Of a DNA stretch of 41,658 bases, positions 32,778-40,585 are shown in pieces. A program made the position numbers and the translations under genes. Location: positions 1 to 41,658 of the forward strand of contig JAKPTB010000070.1 of NCBI GenBank assembly GCA_029555205.1, in the 5' to 3' direction. Position 1 is the first letter of the stretch. Each line of letters begins with the position of its first letter. The notes below the pieces were generated by a model. It saw only the letters and a program-made list of their open reading frames with translations, had not been told where the DNA came from and did not search any database. Source of the stretch: Bacillota bacterium. GTDB taxonomy: Bacteria; Bacillota; Desulfotomaculia; Desulfotomaculales; Pelotomaculaceae.

Positions 32778-33602
32778 ATGAAGAAAGTGTTGACTCTGGC
32801 GTTATGCGTGACCCTGGCCCTTGGGTTACTCGTAACCGCGGTGGGTTGTGGCCAATCGCAACCCAAAACGTTTAAGGTAGGACTTGAATGCGGCTATGCT
32901 CCTTTCAACTGGACTCAGTCCGACGACAGCAACGGAGCAGTGCCCATTTCTGGTAGCAATGAATTTGCCGGCGGTTATGATGTGGAAATTGCCAAGATTA
33001 TTGCTAAAGGCCTGGGCCGGGAGCTGGTTATTGTGAAAACGGCCTGGGACGGCCTGCCACCCGCGGTGCAGTCGGGCAGTATTGATGCCATTATTGCCGG
33101 CATGTCTCCCACGGCTGAGCGGAAGCTGACCCTCGATTTTTCCGATAACTACTATAAGTCTGATCTGGTTATGGTAGTCAGGAAGGGTTCGCCCTATGAA
33201 GGGGCCACCAGCATTCAAGATTTTTCCGGCGCCAAAATTACCGCCCAGCTTAATACTTTCCATTATACGGTCATTGATCAAATCAAAGGTGTGCAGAAAC
33301 AGACAGCCATGGATGATTTTCCCGCTATGCGCGTGGCCCTGGAATCTGGTATTATTGACGGGTACGTATCAGAAAGGCCGGAAGCTATATCTGCTTCCAC
33401 CGCCAACCCAAAATTTGCCATGGTAGAGTTTGCTAAGGGACAAGGCTTTGAGGCTTCTGATGACGATGTGGCCATAGCGGTAGGCTTTAAAAAAGGCAAT
33501 CCCGACATCAAACGGGTCAACGAGATTCTGGCCGGAATATCCGAGGAGCAGAGACTTGCCCTGATGACTGAAGCGATTAAGAACCAGCCTTCCGGACAAT
33601 AA
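32778..33602 (+). CDS. Amino-acid ABC transporter, substrate-binding lipoprotein
   Basis: 274 aa. Lipoprotein signal peptide with the lipobox region VTAVGC (Cys24). The mature protein is a family-3 periplasmic-binding fold: VGLECGYAPFNWTQSDD, GGYDVEIAKIIAKGLGRE, AVQSGSIDAIIAGMSPTAER and VSERPEAI. The pattern (aromatic plus Asp/Arg ligand residues, R of TAER) is that of polar amino acid binders of the GlnH/HisJ/ArtJ group; the exact amino acid cannot be told from sequence. First gene of a three-gene operon with permease and ATPase; GGAGGGG 10 bp before the ATG. Confidence 0.92.
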   Translation: MKKVLTLALCVTLALGLLVTAVGCGQSQPKTFKVGLECGYAPFNWTQSDDSNGAVPISGSNEFAGGYDVEIAKIIAKGLGRELVIVKTAWDGLPPAVQSGSIDAIIAGMSPTAERKLTLDFSDNYYKSDLVMVVRKGSPYEGATSIQDFSGAKITAQLNTFHYTVIDQIKGVQKQTAMDDFPAMRVALESGIIDGYVSERPEAISASTANPKFAMVEFAKGQGFEASDDDVAIAVGFKKGNPDIKRVNEILAGISEEQRLALMTEAIKNQPSGQ

Positions 33603-33627
33603 CAACTCAACCGGGGTGTAATCAACG

Positions 33628-34410
33628 ATGTCTGCGGACAGTTCTTTCTTGACCTGGGTATGTTTTATTTTTGAAAAAAACTGGCCCCTGTTTTTAATGG
33701 GGGCCAGAAATACCCTGATTATCTCCTTATCCGGTACAATTATCGGTTTTCTTATTGGTATCCTGATCGGTATCATCAGGACTATTCCCATTGATCATAA
33801 CACAAGCATGCCAGCCAAAATTGTCTATCAAATTGTCAACTTCTTTTTATTATGTTACATCGAAGTATTTCGCGGTACTCCCATGATCGTGCAGGCCATG
33901 GTTGTTTTCTACGGCGCGGCGATGCTCTATAACGTCCATTTATCTCCGATTCCAGCGGGGATTTTTATTGTCTCCATCAATACCGGCGCCTATATGGCGG
34001 AAATTGTCAGGGGCGGTATTCTCTCCGTAGATAAAGGTCAATTCGAGGCGGCCCATTCCATCGGTATGACTCACGCCCAGACTATGGCCAGTATTGTTCT
34101 CCCCCAGGCCTTGCGCAGTATTCTGCCTGCCACCAGCAATGAATTTGTAATCAATATTAAAGATACTTCCGTACTGAGTGTTATTTCAGTAACTGAACTT
34201 TTCTTTTTATCCAAGTCGGTGGCGGGGATTAACTACAGGTATTTTGAAGTCTTTCTGATTACCTGTATTATCTATTTTATAATGACCTTTACCGTTACCC
34301 GGATTCTCAGATATTTGGAGGTCAGGCTGGAGGGACCCTCAGTATTTACCATCCATGGTTCACAGACTGTTCCCGAAGCAGAATTCAGGATTGTGGGCAG
34401 GGATAGATAA
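33628..34410 (+). CDS. Amino-acid ABC transporter permease (HisM/GlnP type)
   Basis: 260 aa, about five TM segments. It carries the HEQ family signature [20 protein letters not shown] near the N-terminus, [13 protein letters not shown], and the EAA loop ([20 protein letters not shown], then [16 protein letters not shown]) that contacts the ATPase. It lies 25 bp after the binding-protein gene and its stop overlaps the ATPase start by one base (TAATG), so it is translationally coupled. A homodimer would form the channel. Confidence 0.93.
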   Translation: MSADSSFLTWVCFIFEKNWPLFLMGARNTLIISLSGTIIGFLIGILIGIIRTIPIDHNTSMPAKIVYQIVNFFLLCYIEVFRGTPMIVQAMVVFYGAAMLYNVHLSPIPAGIFIVSINTGAYMAEIVRGGILSVDKGQFEAAHSIGMTHAQTMASIVLPQALRSILPATSNEFVINIKDTSVLSVISVTELFFLSKSVAGINYRYFEVFLITCIIYFIMTFTVTRILRYLEVRLEGPSVFTIHGSQTVPEAEFRIVGRDR

Positions 34411-35147
34411 TGGACAAGATTATTGAAGTCAGGCATTTGCGAAAGGTTTTCGGCACTAACGAAGTGTTGAAAGACATCAATTTCTCGGTCAGTAAGGGCG
34501 AAGTGGTTTGCATCATCGGCGCCAGCGGTTCCGGTAAATCCACGCTTTTGCGCTGTCTTAACCTGCTGGAATATCCCACCAGCGGGGAAATCCTGTACCA
34601 TGGCCGCAACATCCTGGAGCATAATATGAGCAACTCAGTCTACAGGACCAAATTAGGCATGGTTTTTCAGCAGTTCAATCTGTTCAACAACCTGTCGGTG
34701 CTTGATAATTGCGTAGTGGGGCAGGTCAAGGTTTTGAAAAAAGACGCCAAATCGGCGAGGAAAACTGCCATGGAATATCTGGAGTTGGTAGGCATGTCCC
34801 AATTTATCAAGGCCAAGCCCCACCAGATTTCCGGCGGTCAAAAACAGCGGGTAGCCATCGCCCGGGCACTTTCCATGGAACCCGAAGCCCTGCTCTTCGA
34901 CGAACCCACCAGCGCCCTTGATCCCGAATTGGTGGGTGAAGTGCTCAAAGTGATGAAAAACCTGGCCAGGAGCGGGCTCACCATGCTGGTGGTTACCCAT
35001 GAAATGGGTTTTGCCCGGGAGGTGGCCAACCGGGTGGTGTTTATGGACAGTGGAGTTATCGTGGAAGATGATGTCCCCGAAGTTATCTTCAATAATCCAG
35101 CTAACGAACGAACCCGGGTATTTTTAAGGAGGGTGCTGGAGGAATAA
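34410..35147 (+). CDS. Amino-acid ABC transporter ATP-binding protein (GlnQ/HisP type)
   Basis: 245 aa. Walker [11 protein letters not shown]-loop VFQQFNLF, signature [15 protein letters not shown], Walker [14 protein letters not shown] and switch His in [15 protein letters not shown], all intact. The polar-amino-acid uptake subfamily has this length and the [12 protein letters not shown]-type stretch after the Q-loop. It shares the operon with the binding protein and permease and supplies energy for uptake. A GC-rich hairpin follows directly. Confidence 0.95.
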   Translation: MDKIIEVRHLRKVFGTNEVLKDINFSVSKGEVVCIIGASGSGKSTLLRCLNLLEYPTSGEILYHGRNILEHNMSNSVYRTKLGMVFQQFNLFNNLSVLDNCVVGQVKVLKKDAKSARKTAMEYLELVGMSQFIKAKPHQISGGQKQRVAIARALSMEPEALLFDEPTSALDPELVGEVLKVMKNLARSGLTMLVVTHEMGFAREVANRVVFMDSGVIVEDDVPEVIFNNPANERTRVFLRRVLEE

Positions 35148-35153
35148 AGGTGA

Positions 35154-35188
35154 ATAGCCCGGGACGTTCACAATTTTACCCGGGCTAT
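35154..35188 (+). terminator. Terminator-like hairpin after the ABC operon
   Basis: Perfect 10-bp stem ATAGCCCGGG (35154-35163) / CCCGGGCTAT (35179-35188). No T run directly follows, but a second hairpin GGACAA / TTGTCC with TTTCTT comes next (35189-35215). Downstream, AGCAGGGGACATT and TCCCCTGTTGCT (about 35228-35285) form a REP-like imperfect dyad. Confidence 0.55.
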
Positions 35189-35371
35189 GGACAAACACCC
35201 TTCTTGTCCTTTCTTAATACGCCGGTAGCAGGGGACATTGTTCTAATAATTGAAAAAAAAGCAACCTGGTTAATCCCCTGTTGCTTCCTCAAATGTGCCT
35301 TTTCTCTTGTGTTGCGTTTCCTTTTCTTCTTTTTCTATAGCTTGATAAGTTAAACTGATTTATGAATTAAA

Positions 35372-35460
35372 TGGTGCCCGAGACCGGAATCGAACCGGTA
35401 CGAGCTTTGGGGCTCGCAGGATTTTAAGTCCTGTGCGTCTGCCAGTTCCGCCACTCGGGC
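35372..35460 (-). tRNA. tRNA-Leu(UAA)
   Basis: Read on the minus strand from 35460: acceptor GCCCGAG pairs with CTCGGGC, discriminator A, encoded CCA at 35374-35372. Anticodon arm CAGGA-CTTAAAA-TCCTG gives anticodon TAA (35426-35424). The long variable arm CGAGC..GCTCG is typical of class II leucine tRNAs, and the T arm ACCGG-TTCGATT-CCGGT is canonical. Confidence 0.97.
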
Positions 35461-35728
35461 ATGTTTATGTTGATTTTGATTGGTGCATGCAATAGCTTAT
35501 CATTTTTTTGGACAATTATCAAGTGGTTGAATGTGGTTAACTGCAAGTTTGAGCGTATTATATTTATTTATTATAATACTGAAGTTGCCGCGGGAATAGG
35601 TTCAATAACCGGCTCAACCGGTGAAACCTCCAGGGGGCTTCCAATATGTGTTACAAATAATACGTGAAAAATTATCCGTGGTTATGTAAAACACACCTGC
35701 TCTAAAGGTGAAATTCCCGCTGATATAA

Positions 35729-35833
35729 TTAGCTTTGACCTGCCCTTGGCCTGCCATATTGTGCGCTGTAACGGAACAAGTCTAAAGCAAGTCCCGTTAA
35801 ATCTTTAATAAGTTCTATCCCAATCGTTGCCAT
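35729..35833 (-). CDS. Possible 34-aa small protein
   Basis: ATG at 35833 with AGAGGAAAGAGC immediately upstream on the minus strand. The product begins MATIGIELIKDLTGLALDLF and ends with a basic tail (RYSAQYGRPRAGQS): a short amphipathic helix. No homolog is recalled with confidence; it could also be the N-terminal relic of a larger gene. Confidence 0.35.
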   Translation of the reverse strand: MATIGIELIKDLTGLALDLFRYSAQYGRPRAGQS

Positions 35834-36004
35834 GCTCTTTCCTCTTGATATCTTTGCCACTTTCGTATATTATAACTATCCCTTTCCTTATCCCTTTTCT
35901 CCAACGTTTTTACTTTTCTTTACGCTATCTTAATGTCTTCGCTGCTTTTATTGAAACATAAGCTTAATTATTGTGAATATAAGCAAAGGAGTTTCCCTTT
36001 ATAC

Positions 36005-36040
36005 TAATACTATTGAAAAAGATTAATACTATTGAAAAAG
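36005..36040. repeat. 17-bp tandem direct repeat, 19-bp period
   Basis: TAATACTATTGAAAAAG occurs at 36005-36021 and again at 36024-36040, exact. Confidence 0.9.
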
Positions 36041-36103
36041 GAATAATAATAAGATAAAATATCACCAGGTACTAATAATTCCCTGGGTTAATTAAATAAT
36101 TGC

Positions 36104-36223
36104 AAAAAAGTAAAATAGTTGCCGGTTTTTTACTTTTCATAAGGTGCTGTCAGAGATACTGTCAGGCATTACCTATTTAATGAATTTAACTAAAAAAGTA
36201 ACTTATTTACTAAAAAAGTAACT
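36104..36223. promoter_or_regulatory. Cluster of AAAAAAGTAA boxes upstream of the 36252 gene
   Basis: AAAAAAGTAAAA (36104-36115), its inverted form TTTTTTACTTTT (36126-36137; the arms share a perfect 10-bp AAAAGTAAAA/TTTTACTTTT dyad), and two direct copies CTAAAAAAGTAACT at 36190-36203 and 36210-36223 with a 20-bp period. A further TTTTTACTTTTC lies near 35907. The helical-turn spacing and proximity to a start codon suggest a regulator-binding array; this is inference. Confidence 0.45.
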
Positions 36224-36251
36224 AATAAAAAAGGGTTAGGGGTTGAATGAA

Positions 36252-36545
36252 ATGATCAAGATCCAGATTTCCGAAGATGCCAGGGACTTTATTCTCAAAA
36301 AAGCTAATGCTGTTACTGTGGAAGCGATGGAGATGTCCGGTTGCTTCGGCTTTAATATTATGCCTGTTGTGATTGAAGGTGAACCTCCCGAACCTGAAAA
36401 TTATGATGAATTTATGTCCGATGGGATTAAGGTCTACATTACCAAGGGGGCTATTTTTGCTCCGGAAGGTTCGCGGATCTACCTGGAGGGCGACAAACAA
36501 ATCTACCAGGCCCTTGAGATCGAAGGGCTGAGATATGAGGTTTAA
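36252..36545 (+). CDS. HesB-like / CC-Se-motif-related small protein
   Basis: 97 aa from ATG 36252 (TAGGGG at 36236-36241, 10 bp upstream); a TTG at 36243 is too close to that RBS. The start IKIQISEDARDFILKKANAV followed by VTVEAMEMSGCFGF, and GIKVYITKGAIFAPEGSRIY near the end, resemble the A-type/HesB-derived CC/Se motif family found in anaerobes. In that family the Cys-Cys or Cys-Sec pair sits where this protein has SGCFGF, so only one of the two redox residues is kept. Function unknown; a metal or sulfur carrier is conceivable. Confidence 0.7.
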   Translation: MIKIQISEDARDFILKKANAVTVEAMEMSGCFGFNIMPVVIEGEPPEPENYDEFMSDGIKVYITKGAIFAPEGSRIYLEGDKQIYQALEIEGLRYEV

Positions 36546-36620
36546 AATCAAGAATTGTAATTTTAAACAACCATGTTGCTAACCTGGCGCCAGCACCAGG
36601 GAAAAAATGAAGGGTGGAAA

Positions 36621-36986
36621 TCATGAGACCTTTTCTTCCAGCAGCATCAACAAAGCCCGGGCTGCCGCGTCCTCAGGACTTTTGTTGCAGATTTCCATCC
36701 TTTCGTCCCGGTAACACCAACTGTCGGTGTCCCTGTCGTAGGTCAGTGAAAAGCCTTTATTAGAACGCTTCTTTAATTCGTAAAGCAGCATGGTCAAGCG
36801 GGGGAGCCAGACGAGATGGCCCACGTTGCGGAGGGAGAGGACAATTTTCTTCTCCTTTTCGTGCTTCAGGTTAATGGGTTCAATAATTTCCTCCCCGGCC
36901 TCCCCGAAAACGACGGTCAGATCCCCCACCTTTGGTTCCCAGGGAATGTATTTAGCTAACTTTTTCGCCAGGTCAACGCTGATCAA
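36621..36986 (-). CDS. Hypothetical 121-aa protein
   Basis: Start chosen at TTG 36986, which has CAGGGG 6 bp upstream; the frame extends to 37109 but without an RBS and with Arg/Cys-rich sequence unlike a protein start. Soluble, charged, no TM. Readable segments: LAKKLAKYIPWEPKVGDLTV, INLKHEKEKKIVLSLRNVGH, LLYELKKRSNKGFSLTYDRD and a C-terminal AAARALLMLLEEKV helix. I do not recognise a domain. It is convergent with the CC/Se-like gene. Confidence 0.6.
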   Translation of the reverse strand: MISVDLAKKLAKYIPWEPKVGDLTVVFGEAGEEIIEPINLKHEKEKKIVLSLRNVGHLVWLPRLTMLLYELKKRSNKGFSLTYDRDTDSWCYRDERMEICNKSPEDAAARALLMLLEEKVS

Positions 36987-37109
36987 TGTTTTCCCCTGGT
37001 TTCTGAAACCTGTACAGATCTGATTTATGCAAAATAATCCAGATTTACTTAGGTTCCTCTTCCGCCGACAAACGGAAGGCAGTGTCACAGGATTCAACTG
37101 CCGGGTCAT

Positions 37110-37582
37110 AGGCTTCCGCCTGTGTTCCGGGTGGCTTACCCCGCCGTTGCTTAATGCGAACGTACTGCCCGAAAGAAGGTGTTACCTTCGCCTGGATCTT
37201 TACTTGCGGCAACAGCCTTTCGCATCGTGTACTGTGCCACCCGCAAAATTTATGGCTAAAGGATTAACCTATACCCTAACACGTTTTTCCGGTGGACCTG
37301 CCAGGAAACCAGGCTTTTCACCTTCCTTTTTGTTAAATTTTTAACCTCCCTGTCCAGGTATTTATTTAATAATTCCTTGTGGCTGCATAAAACTCCTGCC
37401 TGGGAAACCGCCTGCTCCCTGAATCCAGCTGCTCATAAATCAAAAAAACAGTTGATTCGACCAGGTCTTGCCCTTTAGACGAAGGGAAATTAAATATATA
37501 TATATATATATATATAATAGAAGTTCCATTGCTGCAGGAATTCCTTTTGGGTGGACAGCGCCGGGAAAAACGAGGGCGTCCT
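37110..37582. other. Intergenic region with (AT)n tract
   Basis: No credible gene; a 105-codon plus frame (37027-37344) overlaps the upstream of the minus gene, lacks an RBS and has Arg/Pro/Cys-rich shadow composition. A 23-nt alternating AT tract lies at 37494-37516. Confidence 0.45.
37494..37516. repeat. (AT)11 dinucleotide tract
   Basis: Uninterrupted alternating A and T over 23 bases, rare in a genome of roughly even GC content and prone to slippage. Confidence 0.95.
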
Positions 37583-37599
37583 TTATAGGGGGACGCCTC
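37572..37599 (-). terminator. Terminator of the 62-aa minus gene
   Basis: GAGGGCGTCC (37572-37581) pairs with GGACGCCTC (37591-37599) with one bulged base; on the minus strand TTTTT follows after CG. The stop codon lies within the loop. Confidence 0.75.
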
Positions 37600-37771
37600 T
37601 TTCTCTCAAACCCGCGCGTACTTCCGCCGACAGGTACTGGTTAACATAGTTTTCCCAGTTGGGAAAGCGGCCCTTTAATTCCATGAGCATGGCCGTGTGC
37701 TCGTAATAAAACTCTGCAAGTTTGACAACGTTGTCCTTGTATTTGATAAACTCGGATAAAAGATAAAGCAA
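37583..37771 (-). CDS. Hypothetical 62-aa helical protein
   Basis: TTG at 37771 with AAAGGGGG 7-8 bp upstream on the minus strand, and a terminator overlapping the stop: a compact, self-consistent small gene. Product is soluble and helical (SEFIKYKDNVVKLAEFYYEH, then FPNWENYVNQYLSAEVRAGL). No family is recognised. It is transcribed away from the apr operon and shares its upstream region. Confidence 0.65.
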   Translation of the reverse strand: MLYLLSEFIKYKDNVVKLAEFYYEHTAMLMELKGRFPNWENYVNQYLSAEVRAGLRERGVPL

Positions 37772-37815
37772 AAAACGTCCCCCTTTAAATAGATTTAAGA
37801 AACAAGTGAACCGGG

Positions 37816-37839
37816 CGTATAGATATACGTATAGATATA
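37816..37839. repeat. Exact 12-bp tandem repeat
   Basis: CGTATAGATATA twice with no spacer, 45 bp upstream of the 62-aa minus gene and about 380 bp before aprB; a possible operator or a promoter-element duplication. Confidence 0.9.
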
Positions 37840-38161
37840 TTATGAATATTAAGCGCGACTTGTTCCAACAGACTGCCGGCGCTTAATGCCCGGGGCTGGC
37901 TGCAATAGATTTTATCGAACTGCGTTAACCTTTGATTCATCTTTCTGTCCAGATCTAATGCATCTCTCTGCCGGGGTGCGGTTTTTTATTTTATACATGC
38001 GCTGTTTGCTTCATGGAGCGAGAGCCAGGGGACATTCCTTTGTTTTTTTTCTGGGTCCATTGTTTATTTTTACTTAAATGTACGGGAACTGCGGCAGACA
38101 CTTTAGAGCATGATTTCCGGTTTCCTTAAATAGTTATAGAAGGAAGGTTAATTGGGCGATA

Positions 38162-38192
38162 CACTTTGTTTCCGGTTTGTAAAGTGCCGGAA
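38162..38192 (+). promoter_or_regulatory. Two overlapping, mutually exclusive hairpins in the aprB leader
   Basis: CACTTT (38162-38167) pairs with AAAGTG (38181-38186); TTCCGG (38170-38175) pairs with CCGGAA (38187-38192). The order 1-2-1'-2' with no base between 1' and 2' means that only one stem can form at a time. The AGGAGGTG ribosome site of aprB starts 9 bp later (38202). Switch function is inferred. Confidence 0.45.
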
Positions 38193-38214
38193 TTGAATGA
38201 AGGAGGTGTTTTAA

Positions 38215-38658
38215 ATGCCGGCTTTTATCATTGCCGAAAAGTGTGACGGATGCAAGGGGCGGGACAGGACAGCCTGTATGTATGCCTGCCCCAATGACCT
38301 GATGGTGCTGGACAAGGTGACCATGAAGGCGTATAACCGGGACCCCTGGATGTGCTGGGAGTGTCTCTGCTGTGGTAAAATCTGCCCCCAGCAGGCAATT
38401 GACCTGCGGGGCTACGCTGATTTTGTGCCCCTGGGCGCCAGTGCCATACCCCTGCGGAGCACAGATAGTATTATATGGACGATCCGCTTTCGCAACGGGA
38501 CCGTGAAGCGCTTCAAGTTTCCCGTGCGCAATACGGAAGAAGGCAGCGCGGTACCCGGCGGGAAATTCGGTCCGGGCAAAGCCGAGGACATTAACATGCC
38601 CTACCTTTTTACCGAGCCGGCTTCACTTGGTGTAGAGCTCCCTGTTTTGAAGAAATAA
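38215..38658 (+). CDS. aprB: Adenylylsulfate reductase, beta subunit
   Basis: 147 aa. Two ferredoxin-type 4Fe-4S sites: CDGCKGRDRTACMYACP (Cys10, Cys13 and on) and CWECLCCGKICPQQAI, followed by the extended C-terminal arm (LRSTDSIIWTIRFRNG, then PGKAEDINMPYLFTEPASLG) that wraps around the alpha subunit. AprB passes electrons from the Qmo complex to the FAD of AprA for the two-electron reduction of APS to sulfite and AMP in the cytoplasm. ATG with AGGAGGTG 6 bp upstream. First gene of aprB-aprA-qmoA. Confidence 0.96.
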   Translation: MPAFIIAEKCDGCKGRDRTACMYACPNDLMVLDKVTMKAYNRDPWMCWECLCCGKICPQQAIDLRGYADFVPLGASAIPLRSTDSIIWTIRFRNGTVKRFKFPVRNTEEGSAVPGGKFGPGKAEDINMPYLFTEPASLGVELPVLKK

Positions 38659-38686
38659 AAGAAAATGAAGAGAGGAGGGGATTGAG

Positions 38687-40576
38687 CTGGTCTACCCGGA
38701 GTTTGAAACTGTAGAAGTCACCACCGATCTGTTGATTGTGGGCGGCGGCATGGCGGCCTGCGGGGCAGCCGTAGAGGCGGCCTACTGGGGTAAAAAGCAC
38801 GGAGTCAAGGTAACCCTGGTGGATAAAGCCGCCCTTGACCGCAGCGGCGCCGTGGCCATGGGCCTTTCCGCCATCAACCAGTACATGGGGCTGTCGGGGC
38901 GGGCTCAAAACAAGAACAAGGTTGAGGATTATGTTGATTATGTGACCAGGGACCTGATGGGCATCACCCGGCAGGACCTGGTGTACGATATTGCCCGGCA
39001 CGTGGACTCCTCGGTGCACCTTTTCGAGCAGTGGGGACTCCCCATCTGGAAGACCGGAGAAGGGAAATACGTCAACGAGGGGCGCTGGCAGCTGCTCATC
39101 AATGGTGAGTCCTATAAGGTAATTGTGGCGGAGGCCGCAAAAAACGCCCTGGGCCTGGAAAACATTTACGAGCGCATTTTTATCCTCGAGCCGCTGCTGG
39201 ACGGGGACCGGGTGGCCGGGGCGGTGGGTTTCAGTGTCCGCGAGAACAAGTTTTACGTGTTCAAGGCAAAAGCAGTTCTGGTGGCCATGGGCGGCGCGGT
39301 GGGTGTCTTCAAGCCGCGCTCCACCGGGGAGGGATTGGGCCGCAGCTGGTATCCCCCTTTCAGCACCGGCTCCAGCGCCTACTTTACAATCCGTTCCGGA
39401 GCCGAGATGACCTGTCAGGAAGTCCGCTTCATTCCCGTCCGTTTCAAGGACGCCTACGGTCCGGTGGGCGCCTGGTTCCTGCACTTCAAGTCCCGGGCCA
39501 CCAGTGCCCTGGGCGGCGAGTATATGGTGGAGCGCCGGGCTGAGCTTGAAAAATGGGGGCCCTACGGACTGGCCAGGCCCATTCCGGCAAACCTGCGCAA
39601 TTACCTGGGCATGCTGGACTGTTTTGAAGGCAAAGGGCCTGTCTACATGCGCACGGATGAGGCCATTGCCCGGCTTGCGGCTCAGGGAGAGGGGGACGCC
39701 AGGGCTTTAAAGAAGAAGATGAAGCAGCTGGAAACGGAGGCCTGGGAGGATTTCCTCGATATGACCATTTCCCAGGCGCTCCTGTGGGCTGCCACCAACA
39801 CCGAACCGGAGAAACGTTCTTCCGAAATTGCAGCTGCAGAACCCTATTTCATCGGTTCCCATTCAGGTGCCTCCGGAGCCTGGGTCAGCGGCCCGGCGGA
39901 CCTAGCCCCGCCCGAATATTTCTGGGGCTACGGTAATATGACCACGGTCCGGGGCCTGTTTGCGGCCGGTGACGCCTCCGGGGCCTCCAGCCACAAGTTC
40001 TCCTCCGGTTCCCACGCCGAAGGCCGGATTGCCGCCAAATCCGCGGTCAAATTCATCCTGGAAAACAGCGTCCGGCCGGATGTCGACGGGGCTGTTGTGG
40101 AGGAGCTCAAGGCCCGGACCTACCGGCCGCTGGCAACATACGAGAAATACCGGAACTACACCACGAACCCCGACATCAATCCCAACTATATCCGGCCCAA
40201 GATGTACATGTACAGGCTGCAGAAGCTTATGGACGAGTATGCCGGCGGCGTAAGCGCCAATTTTGCAACCAATGCTCCTTCCCTGGAGAGGGCGCTGGAG
40301 CTCCTGACCTTCCTGCGGGAGGACGCAGAAAAACTGGCGGCCCAGGATCTGCACGAGTTGATGCGGTGCTGGGAAAATGTCCACCGCACCTGGCAGGCCG
40401 AAGCCCACGTCCGGAGCGTTCTCTTCCGGGAGGAGACCCGCTGGCCGGGCTACTATTACCGTGCCGACTACCCGGAAATGGACGAGAAGAACTGGCATTG
40501 TTTTGCCAATATTACCTGGAACCCGGCTAGCGGCCAGTGGACCTGTACGAAGCGTCCGGTGCTCCACATTCTTTAA
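38687..40576 (+). CDS. aprA: Adenylylsulfate reductase, alpha subunit
   Basis: About 629 aa. The FAD dinucleotide fold GGGMAACGAAVEAAYWGKKH lies at residues 19-38, followed by the FAD/substrate segments AVAMGLSAINQYMG, GEGKYVNEGRWQLLINGESY, GGAVGVFKPRS and the C-terminal THKF-like SSHKFSSGSHAEGR. Family N-termini read (M)xYPEFETV..TDLLIVGGG, and this frame has VYPEFETVEVTTDLLIVGGG, so the start must lie before 38699. No ATG/GTG/TTG is available; CTG 38687 has AGGAGGGG (38673-38680) 6 bp upstream and is the best start. TTG 38732 would cut off the first beta strand. It forms the AprAB heterodimer with the preceding gene. Confidence 0.95.
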   Translation: MVYPEFETVEVTTDLLIVGGGMAACGAAVEAAYWGKKHGVKVTLVDKAALDRSGAVAMGLSAINQYMGLSGRAQNKNKVEDYVDYVTRDLMGITRQDLVYDIARHVDSSVHLFEQWGLPIWKTGEGKYVNEGRWQLLINGESYKVIVAEAAKNALGLENIYERIFILEPLLDGDRVAGAVGFSVRENKFYVFKAKAVLVAMGGAVGVFKPRSTGEGLGRSWYPPFSTGSSAYFTIRSGAEMTCQEVRFIPVRFKDAYGPVGAWFLHFKSRATSALGGEYMVERRAELEKWGPYGLARPIPANLRNYLGMLDCFEGKGPVYMRTDEAIARLAAQGEGDARALKKKMKQLETEAWEDFLDMTISQALLWAATNTEPEKRSSEIAAAEPYFIGSHSGASGAWVSGPADLAPPEYFWGYGNMTTVRGLFAAGDASGASSHKFSSGSHAEGRIAAKSAVKFILENSVRPDVDGAVVEELKARTYRPLATYEKYRNYTTNPDINPNYIRPKMYMYRLQKLMDEYAGGVSANFATNAPSLERALELLTFLREDAEKLAAQDLHELMRCWENVHRTWQAEAHVRSVLFREETRWPGYYYRADYPEMDEKNWHCFANITWNPASGQWTCTKRPVLHIL

Positions 40577-40585
40577 TTAAATCCC

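Larger units (their letters stand above)
35461..36251. other. AT-rich intergenic region with repeated motifs
   Basis: About 790 bp. It holds one possible 34-aa minus-strand gene (35729-35833), a 17-bp direct repeat (36005-36040), and a cluster of AAAAAAGTAA words (36104-36223). A 68-codon plus frame at 35461-35667 has no RBS and is not accepted. Confidence 0.5.
37772..38214. other. Divergent regulatory region between the 62-aa gene and aprB
   Basis: 443 bp. It has an exact 12-bp tandem repeat CGTATAGATATA (37816-37827, 37828-37839), an AGGGGACATT word near 38029 that also occurs near 35231, and two overlapping inverted repeats just before aprB (38162-38192). The 63-codon frame at 37886-38077 is not accepted. 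Confidence 0.5.

Noticed and set aside
35461-35667. 68-codon frame starting at the tRNA end
   Set aside because: Its first base adjoins the tRNA-Leu 5' end on the opposite strand; no RBS, no conserved features.
37027-37344. 105-codon plus-strand frame
   Set aside because: No RBS, composition rich in Arg/Pro/Cys typical of a chance frame, and it overlaps the region opposite a better minus-strand gene.
38162-38192. H-type pseudoknot interpretation of the aprB leader
   Set aside because: There is no linker between the two 3' arms, so the second stem cannot cross the first; alternative hairpins are the only sterically sensible reading.
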